Positions 12,886 to 23,248 of a stretch of DNA of 64,000 nucleotides are shown here, piece by piece. A program made the position numbers and the translations under genes. Position 1 is the first letter of the stretch. Every line of letters starts with the position of its first letter. The stretch spans positions 9,144,637 to 9,208,636 of the forward strand of contig JAIUCV010000022.1 of the NCBI GenBank assembly GCA_026724425.1, written 5' to 3'. The notes beneath the pieces are model-generated. The model was not told the origin of the DNA and did no database searches. It worked only from the letters and a program-made list of their open reading frames with translations. This DNA is from Erythrophleum ivorense. Lineage: Eukaryota; Streptophyta; Magnoliopsida; Fabales; Fabaceae.

Positions 12886-13425
12886 GGTACTTTACTTGTC
12901 CATAATCATGTCGTAGATGCATTGTTTAACTCGGGTATGACCCACTCATTCATCTCATATGACTGTGTTAAGCATCTGGGTCTTAAAATTAGCCTGTTGC
13001 CATTTGAATTATCTGTGTCCACCCCTACTGGATATTCTATGATTACATCTGATGTATGCTTAAATTGTACTGTACAATTGGATAGCCGTTGTACTACCCT
13101 TGACTTGATTTGCATCCCTTTGTGTGACTTTGATGTAATCATTGGTATGAACTGGTTGTCGGCTAATAATGTGATACTTGATTGTAACTGTAAGACTGTT
13201 TCCTTACCTACAAATATACCTGAAACTGGTCCTGTGACTGAGCTTACTTGTGTGTCTGCCGCCCAAGCTGGGAGGTGCCTTAGGCATGGTTGCCAAGGGT
13301 TCCTAGTATTCTTTTCATTGCATGTTGAGGTTGATGATGGGTTAGAGGATATACCTGTGATTAGGGAGTTCCTTGAGGTTTTTCCTAAGGAGTTTAGTGG
13401 ACTACCTCTAGAGAGAGAGAGTTAA
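12886..13425 (+). pseudogene. PR: Aspartic protease region of A1, inactive
   Basis: Retroviral-type aspartic protease that would process Gag-Pol. The frame opens after a TGA at 12883-12885. The active-site box reads LFNSGMTHSFIS, where families carry D-S/T-G: the catalytic Asp is Asn here and the residue after Gly is Met. The hydrophobic segment DVIIGMNWLSANN downstream is the usual second half of the fold. The frame ends at 13423-13425, just after a short GAGAGAGAG run, and RT continues in another frame from about 13440, so a small indel in that run is the likely break. Loss of the catalytic Asp alone predicts no activity. Confidence 0.9.
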
Positions 13426-13439
13426 AATTTTCTGTTGAT

Positions 13440-14246
13440 TTGGTACCCGGTACAGGTCCTATCTCTAAGGCTCCATATAGAATGGCTCCTGCTGAGTTAG
13501 TTGAGTTGAAGAGCCAATTAGAGAAACTACTTAAGAAAGGGTTTATTAGGCCAAGTGTGTCTCCATGGGGAGCACCAGCATTGTTTGTCAAGAAGAAAGA
13601 TGGTAGTCTTAGGCTTTGCATTGACTATAGGCAATTGAACCAAGCAACTGTCAAGAATAAATACCCTTTGCCTAGAATTGATGACTTACTCGACCAATTA
13701 GTTGGAGCGTCGATCTTTTCAAAGATTGACCTTAGATCGGGATATCACCAACTTAGAGTCAAGGCTGAGGATGTACCTAAAACTGCCTTTAGGACTCGAT
13801 ATGGCCATTATGAATTCCTAGTTATGCCTTTTGGGTTAACCAATGCCCCTGCCATTTTCATGGATTACATGAATAGGATTTTTAGGCCTTATCTTGACCG
13901 GTTTATGGTAGTGTTCATTGATGACATTCTTGTCTACTCTAAAAGTAATGAGGAGCATGAAGAACATCTTAGGATAGTTCTTCAAACCTTGAGAGAGTAT
14001 CAGTTGTATGCTAAGTTGAGCAAGTGTGAGTTTTGGTTGCGGGAGGTCAAATTCCTAGGTCATGTGATATCGGAACAAGGGGTAGCGGTAGACCCTAGCA
14101 AGGTAGAAATGGTACTGAATTGGGAGAGACCCAAAACGGTGATTGAAATCCGTAGCTTCTTAGGTCTAGCCGGCTACTACAGAAGATTTATTAAGGGATT
14201 TTCTCAGTTAGCCATGCCTTTGACAAAGTTAACTAAGAAGGACTAA
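13440..14246 (+). pseudogene. RT: Reverse transcriptase of A1
   Basis: RNA-dependent DNA polymerase, the best-preserved domain. Motifs in order: CIDYRQLN, FSKIDLRSGYHQ with a catalytic Asp, TRYGHYEFLVMPFGLTNAP, and FIDDILVYS (about residues 159-167; 13914 onward), which holds the other two catalytic Asp residues. KFLGHVIS and the thumb-type segment RSFLGLAGYYRRFI follow. No internal stop occurs until TAA at 14244-14246, which separates RT from RNase H in the same frame. The upstream break near 13425 separates it from the protease. Confidence 0.95.
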
Positions 14247-14252
14247 CCGTTT

Positions 14253-14918
14253 GTGTGGGATGCTAAGTGTGAGAATGCCTTTCAGGAACTTAAGGATAGG
14301 CTTACCACCACACCTGTGTTAGTGATACCTGACCCTAAAGAGACATTCACTATCTATAGTGATGCTTCTAAGAAAGGATTAGGGTGTGTCTTAATGCAAC
14401 AAGGTAGGGTGATAGCCTATACCTCTAGGCAACTTAGACCGCATGAGGAGAATTACCCCACCCATGGCTTAGAGCTAGTGGCTGTGGTTTTTGCCCTTAA
14501 GATTTGGAGGCACTATCTCTATGGTGCCCAATTTGAAGTGTATAGTGATCATAAAAGTTTGAAGTACTTGTTTGACCAAAAGGAGTTGAACATGAGGCAG
14601 AGGAGGTGGATGGAATTCCTTAAGGACTATGATTTCTCCTTAAAGTATCATCCAGGGAAGGCGAATGTGGTCACCGATGCCTTGAGTAGGAAATCCATTC
14701 ACATGGCAATAATGATGCTTAGGGAGCAAAGGTTGATTGAAGAGATGAGGGATTTGAATTTATCAATTTCAATGAACCCTAGTAGCATTCTTTTGGGAGA
14801 ATTAAGGATAGAAAATGACCTTAGGAAGAGAATTAAAGAGGCCTAAGAGCTAGATGCCTACTGGGGAGGAATTAGAGAGCAACTGGGGAGTGGTGAGGTC
14901 AAAGACTTTGACCTATAG
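14253..14918 (+). pseudogene. RH: RNase H and connection region of A1
   Basis: Removes the RNA strand during reverse transcription. It is in the same frame as RT after one stop. Visible motifs: FTIYSDASKKGLGCVLMQ (first catalytic Asp), ENYPTHGLELVAVVFAL (catalytic Glu; the usual Asp after His is Gly), FEVYSDHKSLKYL (Asp) and NVVTDALSRK (last Asp). The family usually has Ala where Thr stands in the last motif. Stops at 14844-14846 and 14916-14918 interrupt the linker to integrase. Confidence 0.93.
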
Positions 14919-15728
14919 GAAGATGGTTTGGTGAGGTACCAGGGAGGAGTGTGTATACCCAAGGATGAAGAGTTGAGGAACATAGTGTTGTCGGAAGCTC
15001 ATAAGAGTAGGTACACCATCCATCTGGGCACTACTAAGATGTATAGGGATCTAAAGAAGAGCTTTTGGTGGCCTGGGATGAAGTCGGACATAGCGGAGTT
15101 TGTTGCAAGATGTTTAATCTGTCAACGGGTTAAGATTGAGCACCAAAGACCCGTAGGTTTGTTACACCCTTTAGAAATTCCTGAATGAAAATGGGATAGT
15201 ATATCTATGGATTTTGTGATGGGTTTGCCTAGAACATCCTCGGGTTATGATGCTATTTGGGTGATCGTGGATAGATTGACGAAGTCTGCCCACTTTCTAC
15301 CTATTAGAGCCACTTATTCCCTAGATAGACTAGCTCAATTATATGTTCGTGAAATTGTAAGATTGCATGGTGTTCCTAATAGCATTGTGTCGGATAAAGA
15401 CCTAAGATTCACATCAAAATTTTGGCTATCTCTATAAGAAGCTTTGGGTACTAGTCTTAACTTTAGCACTGCTTATCACCCTCAGTCTGATGGACAGACT
15501 GAGAGAACCATTCAGACCCTTGAGGACATGCTTAGAGCGAGTGTACTAGAGTTAAAAGGGAGTTGGGATGTGTACTTGCCTTTAGCTGAGTTTGCTTATA
15601 ATAATAGTTACCATTCTAATATCCAGATGGCACCATTTGAGGCACTTTATAGGAGGAAGTGTCGGTCACTCTTGTGTTGGGTAGAACTTGGTGAGAGGAG
15701 TCTCTTAGGTCCAGACATAGTGGACTAA
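14919..15728 (+). pseudogene. INT: Integrase of A1: zinc and catalytic domains
   Basis: Inserts the cDNA into chromosomes. The N-terminal zinc domain shows His in EAHKSRYTIHLG and Cys in CLICQ (HHCC pattern). The usual Pro after the second His is Leu. The catalytic core has the three acidic residues in MDFVMGLP, VSDKDLRF and TERTIQTLEDML, with AYHPQSDGQTER between. Stops at 15186-15188, 15435-15437 and 15726-15728 interrupt it, all in the frame used by RT. The domain order and spacing are those of a complete Ty3/gypsy integrase. Confidence 0.93.
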
Positions 15729-16246
15729 ACTACCCATCAAATAGAACTCATCAAAAAGAAGTTGTTGGCTGCCCAGAGTAGGCAGAAGAGTTACGCAGAT
15801 AAGAGAAGGAGACCCTTAGAATTTGAGGTAGGAACCATGTGTTCCTTAAGGCTACCCCAGTGATGGGTGTAGGACGGTCTATTAGGACAAGAAAGCTCAG
15901 TCCTCGTTATCTTGGTCCTTTCCAAATCCTTGAAAGGATAGGACTTGTGGCCTATAGAGTTGCTTTACCTCTAAACCTGGCCAGATTGCATGATGTGTTC
16001 CATGTGTCCCAATTGAAAAAGTACCACCCGGACCCTTTGCATGTCATTGAGCATGAGAGTGTGCATCTACAAGATGATTTGTCTTATGTGGTTGAGCCGG
16101 AGAGGATTATGGACTCAAAAGTCAAACAGCTGCGTAATAAGGACATCCCCCTGGTAAAGGTAGTGTGGAGGGGACTTACTCCAGATGAAGCAACCTGGGA
16201 AACAGAAGAAGCGATGAGAAAGGATTTTCTTGCATTATTTGAGTAA
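15729..16246 (+). pseudogene. INT: Integrase C-terminus with chromodomain-like tail of A1
   Basis: After a stop at 15726-15728 and a one-base shift near 15832, the frame resumes at about 15839. It holds the GPFQILERIG...VAYRVALPLNLARLHDVFHVSQLKKY segment (GPY/F-type module), then YVVEPERIMDSKVKQLRNK and IPLVKVVWRG...ATWETEEAM, a chromodomain-like tail of the type found in Tekay/Del elements and thought to guide insertion to heterochromatin (known for the family). The natural stop is at 16244-16246, 45 bp before the 3' LTR. Confidence 0.9.
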
Positions 16247-16270
16247 GGTATGTTTAATTTTGAGGACAAA

Positions 16271-16291
16271 ATTTCTAAAAGGAGGGGAGAA
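16271..16291 (+). other. Polypurine tract of A1
   Basis: AAAAGGAGGGGAGAA directly precedes the 3' LTR and would prime plus-strand DNA. The nearby GAGGACAAAATTT is shared with the ends of A2 and the B3 pol remnant. Confidence 0.85.
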
Positions 16292-18989
16292 TGTAACACC
16301 CCATAATTAATTAAGGTGTTAATCACGGATTAGATTAATTACGAATAATTAATATGGGTTGAGATTTAATTGAGATAGAAACCCTATCTAGGCTTAAGTT
16401 AATAGATCATGATAAGAGGCTAATGGAGGCCTAATGGGTTAGGTGCAGACCCAACCCAATTTAGTGTGATGGAGGCCCAAAATTCACCTTGTATAGACTC
16501 TTCTAAGTGGGCCCAATAACCCTTGTGTAGACCCACATTCTTGAGCTCTTCAAACTTGGCCCAAACTTAATTAAACGTCAGCAACCCAATGTATAAGAGC
16601 TAGACCAACAAAATTCTGCAGCCCAACACTCTAAAAAAAAAAAAAACTGGCCCAACAAGCAAAAACGTAAAGCCCATTAAGAGATGGATCTTGGAGCAAC
16701 CCATGACTCACATTTGACCTAACTTAAACCCAACTAAAACCCTAATACACTAACCTCTCCCTCACACTTGCTGAAACACAAAACATAAAGAGAAAATTCG
16801 AAGCTTGGAGAGGAGGCTAGGGTTGGGGGCACTAATTCTACATTTTCTCACATTTAGAGCAAGATTCAGTCAAGGTAATAGTTATACAACTTAATCCCCT
16901 TATCTTCCTCTTTAATTTAGTCCAATTAGTTTTTCATTTAGAGCATTTTCACTCTATCCAAAATCTGAAATGTGGGAACTTAGGAATTTTCTTGGTGAAA
17001 TTCATAGGTTGAGGTAAGGGCTGACCTTGGGTGAGTTTAAACCCTCCATTATGATGCTTCAATTGTTAATTTGAGACCCCCATAGCTGATTTATAAAATG
17101 GGTATTAATTATGTACGAATTTGCTTAGGATTTTGGGTGGAATATTGAGTTTTCTGGTGGAGGACAATTTAATCCGAATTTGGGACTTATAGTGGCTGAG
17201 TAAGTGATTCTTAGGTAGTCATTAGCATCTTAAATTCTTTGGGTATTGATTGTAACTGTTAATGATGAATTAGAGTAGTAATTCTATGATGCTATGGTTA
17301 TAGGAGGATTTCTGCACCATTGGTGATTGTTGCAAGTGTCTACAAGTGAGGTAACCGGGTTATATCAATTCCATGTATATATTTGATTTAATTTCATATG
17401 TTGCTATATATGAATGATTTAAAATGTTGAATGAATTGGTTGGCTATCTGTTGAATTGTGATTAGACCTTGTGAGTCTATGGTGGAGCTGTGGTGCGGCT
17501 GCCACCCGTGCATGTGCTTTGATCGAGCACCGGGTTATGATCAAACCCAGATGCACTGAGCCCCGATTGTGCTCAATAGGGAGTAGGTGCTGTCGACGGG
17601 CCTCTCCCGGTGTTAATGGCCTTTAACATGTGATAATATGATTGCTAGTATGGGATAGTAATCATGATAGCCTAATTATTTCATTTGCTGATATGATGGA
17701 TATGATTCTGATGTTGATTTTGATTCATACTTATATGCTAATTAAATTGGATATATGATGGAATTGCCTTGGTTACTGAGATTTATATCTCACCCCCGTT
17801 TTATGGGATTAATATTTCAGGTAAAAGTTCCTCGGGTAAGGATAAGGGTAAGCAAGTGGATGAACATCTATGAGCTAAGGCCGGGTGTGGGCAGCTACAC
17901 TTGGTCTGAGTAGAATAGGGTAGATGCAATTTTGTTATTAGTTTACATAGCATCATCATGTAATCATGTTGCCAAGGGTAGGCGTTTATATTTTGTTTGA
18001 TTGAAATATAACCGTTAAGGATTCAAGTCTCATTATAGTTGAATATTAATGTATGAACTTATAGCATTATATATTTGTAGTTTTGCTGAAATTGTTATAT
18101 GGATCACTATATGGGAATCATAGTCATATGATGCCTTGGATGTAAGCTATTGTTGAATAGAATCTCTATGGAATTTGCATGAGATGTAAATTGTTGCTAA
18201 TGCATGTGATCTTGCTGTCATATATTCTTGAATTTGCTGATATGAGCTAGTGGAACAAGTAGGAAGTAGTGTTTAAGTTTCGCAATGGTAATGGATGGAT
18301 TGATGGGTAAATAGGGTAGGTGGACTTAGAGTGTTTCTAATATGAGATTTAGAGTGTAGAGGGCGAAATTTGGGTAATATGGTCATAGGAGGGAGTTCCG
18401 CCGTGGCTAACAAGGCTTCGCCACGACCAAAGGAGAGACAGAGCCGAAGGGCGTCGCGGCATAACCAATCCCGCGCGCGGCGCAAAGTGAAAAAAAATTG
18501 CCCAGGAGGGTAACAGAACCAAAACTCGCCACGGCGAGTTATTTCCTGCCGCGACGCGAGTTGAGAAAATTAAATAAGGGTTGGACAGAAGCAAAACTCG
18601 CCGTGGCGCGAATATATTGCGCCGAAGCGAGAATCCTGGGAGTTGAGAACAGTAGTTCCAGGAAGCATTTCCGCCGCGGCCCCACATAGGTTGGCCGCAA
18701 CGAGATTTGTGAAACTTGTCTATGGTAAGAGATGATATAGGAACACTTGTGGAAGGTTATTGGGTATTGAAACTGATGAATGGTTGTATCATAAACCCTT
18801 TATGGTAGTAGGATTTCTTTTATGCAAATTTTAATTTGTGTGGTGGTATGGTGACGATCCTAACATCAAGGTTTAAATTTTTTTCATATTTTCACAATGT
18901 GATGGATTGTAACCACTCAAACCTTGATAATTAATTATCAATTGTACATTTAACCATAATTACAGTGATTAGAAGGTAGGATTGTCACA
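16292..18989 (+). repeat. 3' LTR of A1
   Basis: A 2698-bp partner of the 5' LTR, with the same ends, TATA-like box, TGAGAT stem (17777-17792) and GC-box array (18399 onward). Differences from the 5' LTR are concentrated at C/G positions of the GC boxes, and about 40 bp near 18310 is missing. Confidence 0.95.
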
Positions 18990-21111
18990 CCTAACACCAA
19001 GTTGCTTCTTAAATTCATCTCTCAAAATAAGGCTTCTAAATTCATTCTAATAGTTCCATTAGTGTTTAAAATTCATATATAGACCATTTATAATCTTATA
19101 ATCAATAAAAACTCTTCCTAAGTACATGAACCTAGCCTTGGCCAAAACTACACCATAATGAGAGGCTAAGTGAGTTTTGCTTCTGCCATGGATAATTTGA
19201 TGCATATAGATTATCCTTTACTATTTTATAGTTTAGATATAACCTTACATGGCTTGAATCATCTTCTTAGGGTTCCAAAATCTCTAAGGTGCAAACAAAA
19301 CCTTAGGTGACCTACTTTGCATTCTAAATCTTTTTAATTGATTCCAATTGCATAATCTTAATTTTCATGCTTCAAAACCTTTAATCCTATCAAGTTTTGG
19401 CCAAAACTAAACTCCCTCTAGGATCTCCCTCATTAGCTAAAACAACAAAAGTAAAGAATCCAAAGGAGAAGCATGTTTTCTAGTTCAAATTAGAGGTGTT
19501 GAAAAGTTTGATTTTGGGCCACAAAACCGAAGCGAACTAACCTAATTAGTTTAACATTTCGTTGGACCTTATCGATTTTAAATTCTAATAAGTTTAGTTC
19601 AATTTTTGTTCGATTTGGTTTGATTTGGTCTGGTTTGGTTCATTTTTTTTTGGGGCCTAAAAGTGATCTTTTTAAAGATTTTGTTTCTTGTAATATGTAG
19701 AATTTAACTTCTAATATCTTGTATCTCTTAAAATTTTGACCAATAATAATGTTAGAATAACTTGTTATTTTTTTCTTTTTTGTCTAAAAAAATTCTATAC
19801 ATTCACAAAAAAAGCTTTAAAATGTGAGGAAAAAAAATAAGAGCAACATTTTATAATAAAATAGTATAGACAATTTGTATATGTTAGTCTTCTTAAATCA
19901 TACAAAGAGTATAGCTTTGATACAAGTTTAATTGACAAAGGATCCTATTAATCTAAAAAGGAAAAAAAGAATTATTAAATTTTAATTAATTGCAAGTTTA
20001 AAGGTTCGGTTTGGTTTGGTTAAACTAAACCAAACATGAAAAAAATCGATAACCGAATTGACTTAATTAGTTCTAGAATCACAAAAACCAAACCAAGCAT
20101 ATTTTTATTCGATTTTTAGCGATTTGGTTTGGTTTAATTGGTTTGGTTCAGTTTTTTTCACCCTTAGTTCAAATCATACCTTGCTTGGATGCTTACCAAA
20201 TGGAGATTCCTATGATATAATTTGTTTCTTCAAACTCCTTCTTTTCCTTAGGTGTTTAGCCACTAATGTGCTCCTTTCAAGAAGCTAAAACCAATAAGAG
20301 AGAGAGATCAAAAAGGATAAAAAGTTTGATAAATAGCATAGGGTGAAAAAGAGCATGATTTCCTACGTTTCTTGGGTTTTTTTCCTCTTCTTTCTCCATA
20401 TGACTTTGAGTGTTGGTTTAGAGGTATGAAATTCTATTAGAAACTTATAAAGAGGTGGCGTGCTTATGTATAAAGGAAGAAGGAAGGTTTATAACAATTT
20501 ACAAAATTTCCATTATATCTTGATACTTCATTTCCCTCATTCAAGCTCATTTTAGACCCTTTTTTAGAACTATCTTTTCGATAATAAAATTGAGGTTCTA
20601 TAGTTTATTCAAGACATTACTTTGAAATTTTTAGGATTCAAAATAATTTGGAATGGTTTAGTCTAAGTTTTAGTCAACTAACATCCTAATTTGTATTAAT
20701 TTGTACACTGGAAGAATTTTAACTATTCTAATAGTTCTTATAGTTTTTAAGGTTTTTGAAAACCCTAGTGAGTTCAATTTTAACATTTAAAGCTTTTTCC
20801 TTAAAGTTTTTAAAATTTTGCCTGAAAGTTTGATTTTGCTGCTATGATTTTGGTTTATTTTGTTTAGCTATTTTGGCTCTAATTTAGAGTCATTCTTGGT
20901 TTCTTAACCTTATTTTTAGATGCTTTAATTAGTCTTCTACTCTTAACTTGCCTCAATTCATTTTACTCTGGGGTCCTATTTCATTAATATAGCAGTTTAA
21001 ATTTTAGTTCTTTTTCCACTTTGCTACCATTCTCTTGCCCTATAACCCTATTTATATAATTTATTCCACTCTTTAGAGACTATTTTAGTTACCAAATTAT
21101 AGGATATTACA
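18990..21111 (-). mobile_element. Family B LTR copy B3, segment 3
   Basis: The rest of B3 after A1, opening with the CCTAA duplication and ending at GGATATTACA (21111). It contains a hAT element (19491-20166) and the conserved upstream block (about 20570-20780). On the minus strand the LTR starts at 21111, next to GAGGACAAAATT, the 3' end of a gypsy interior, so B3 is the 3' LTR of a minus-strand element. It is much more diverged than the other B copies. Confidence 0.75.
19491..20166. mobile_element. Non-autonomous hAT element (Ds-like), 676 bp
   Basis: Flanked by a perfect 8-bp duplication GTTCAAAT (19483-19490 and 20167-20174), as expected for hAT transposition. The ends form imperfect terminal inverted repeats: TAGAGGTGTTGAAAA on the left and TAAGGGTGAAAAAAA read inward from the right, close to Ac/Ds-type ends. 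Both subterminal regions carry many copies of GGTTTGGTT or its complement (about 19610-19640, 19998-20033, 20113-20152), the usual layout of hAT transposase-binding sites. No transposase is encoded, so it would need one supplied in trans. Confidence 0.85.
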
Positions 21112-21780
21112 TTTCAATTTTGTCCTCAAAATTTAGACTATACCTTAATTGAATAGTTATGGATTCTGTTTTCTCATGTCATCCTCTAATTTCTAGGTTA
21201 CCTCATTAGAAGATAAGCCTTTCCATATCACTTTCATTAGAGAAATGCTTTTATTTCTCAACTAGTTGATCTTGGTATTAATGATTTTCTTTGGTGCTAT
21301 AATATAAGAAAGGTTATTCTGTAATTGAATATTCTCCTATTCTAGACATGTGAGGGGTCTGGCAAGTACTTTTTCAATTGGGAGACATGGAATACATTAT
21401 AGATTTGTGTTAGGTTAAGAGACAAGGCTATATGGTAAGTAACAGGTCTAATTCTTTCAAGGATTTCAACTAAATCAATATACCTAAAATTGAGCTTCCT
21501 TACCTTAATATTCTGACTCATTCCAGTAACTGGAGATACTCGAATGAATACATGGTCTCCAGTCTCAAACTCTAACGACCTTTTTCTTTTGTCAGCATAA
21601 ATCTTTTATCTACTTTAGGCTCTAAGGAATTTTTTTTTCTAATCAATTCTATTTGCTTGGTGGTCTAGTCTATTACCTTAGATCCTATTAAACTCCTCTC
21701 ACCTAGTTCAATTTAATACAAATGTGATCTATATTTTCTCTCATACAATGCCTCATATGGAGCCATCTAGATGCTAGAAT
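21112..21780 (-). pseudogene. Remnant of gypsy pol: end of integrase and chromodomain region
   Basis: Read on the minus strand, this matches A1 pol from the MAPFEALYRRK region to the 3' end: a GERS-like stretch, an IELI-like stretch, a VSQLKKY-like stretch, and the ACCT...GATGAGAAA end followed by GAGGACAAAATT next to LTR B3. It is full of stops and shifts. Everything upstream of the integrase core is missing; at 21780 the sequence passes directly into a primer-binding site. Confidence 0.8.
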
Positions 21781-21783
21781 GGT

Positions 21784-21803
21784 GAACCTTTGCTTTGATA
21801 CCA
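21784..21803 (-). other. Primer-binding site next to LTR B4 (minus strand)
   Basis: The reverse complement reads TGGTATCAAAGCAAAGGTTC, matching the A1 primer site. It lies five bases from the end of LTR B4. This makes B4 a 5' LTR on the minus strand and sets the reading direction of family B. Confidence 0.8.
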
Positions 21804-23248
21804 ATAAATGTAATACCTTATATTTCTATTGTCATACTCTTCCATTTAGGGCAATTGGTGTACATTCACAAGACAAAAGTAAGGAAAAATATGAAAATAA
21901 TACACTTTTATTGTGTTGTGTCGAGGTAAAATTCTTAGATTTGCTTTATGTGGGCCTCGTGGATTATCCAACAACATTCTCTAGTCATTTATCATTGGAA
22001 CAAATCACAATCAACTCAAATTATCAAGCGATCCATGGATTTCAAGTCAAAAACCCTGAAATTTCCTTCATTCTCCATGGCTGCACAGTGACAAATTTTA
22101 AGGAAAACTTTGAAAAATTATAACTAAATGTAGAAAAATTGAAATCACACAAACCATAGCTTTATGGAAAGCTCTAGATGTCAAATTTACACTAAAAATA
22201 ATTTCCATCCATGAAAATCTCATCTTGACTATATTTGATAATAGAAAATGTAGGGAGGTCTGGTTGCCCTTTAATACTAATACAACTTACTGATATAAAT
22301 TTTGAAAATTCATAATTAATTTTAAAAAAATCCAATCTATGCAATCTATACTAATTTGGAAAACTAAAGATGTTAACTAGAGGAGAAAAAATGATTCTAG
22401 ACCAACCCAAGTGCATATAGACCCTCAAATTTAATCAAACAATACCACAGGTCTGACTGTGCGCTTGGTACTAGACAACAATTTCAAAAATTAATATCTC
22501 CCTCTCTAGATATCCAAATGAGGTGCTTCTAATTGGAAAAAGTCACTGGGAAGGTCTAGTTTCTCCCTATAAAATTTTTTGGCAATTGGACAAAATTTGC
22601 CCTATGAATGACAAAGAACAAATTTCAGACCAATCGAACAGTGCACTGACCAAAAACTAGAATTTTTGCCAACTCCAAAAATTCACCAAATATTCTATAG
22701 ACCTCAAAATAATACCTACTTTAGCTTCTCAAAAATCTCTTAATAAGCTTTAGATGCATGCAAAATTTTAGACCAAGAAGAGCTCATTTGGATATAAAGT
22801 GACATAGCCTCACAAAATGGTCAATTTTGGCTTCAATAAGGTGTCAAGTTTGTCTAAATGGCTTCTCCAATGGTTTGGCACCTCTTAGAAAAGTTTAAAA
22901 GCATGAATATGACTTGTAGGAACTACCCAAGTGGTCCCAAGCCTCATGAATCTCAATTTGACCATTCCATACCCAAGAATACACTATATACATAAGCCAT
23001 TCAAGAAGATAAATCCCACATTTGCATTGATTTCATGCCATATGTAGTCAATACAAATTTATACATCATATTATAATTGTTCATGGTCTTACATCTCAAA
23101 AATAACATATACATAATCAATTTACCATTCAATTACAAAGTAAGCTACACAATGGTTCAAATATAGCCTTTTAAGGCCCTTGGTTTGCATTTCTCCCTTG
23201 TGTGTCACCTAGACATTTAAAAATGATAGAGGGAAGGAAAGTGAGATT

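Larger units (their letters stand above)
8748..18989 (+). mobile_element. Complete Ty3/gypsy chromovirus A1 (Tekay/Del-like), coding region broken
   Basis: A full LTR retrotransposon of 10,242 bp. LTRs span 8748-11473 and 16292-18989, both TGTAACACC...TCACA. A perfect 5-bp target duplication CCTAA lies at 8743-8747 and 18990-18994. A primer-binding site follows the 5' LTR and a polypurine tract precedes the 3' LTR. Domain order is gag, protease, RT, RNase H, integrase, chromodomain-like tail, the Ty3/gypsy order. Long LTRs with the C-terminal tail point to the Tekay/Del clade (inference). The two LTRs differ at about 8 positions in the first 250 bp, so insertion is not very recent. It sits inside LTR B3. 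Eight premature stops and three frameshifts make it non-autonomous today. Confidence 0.95.
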
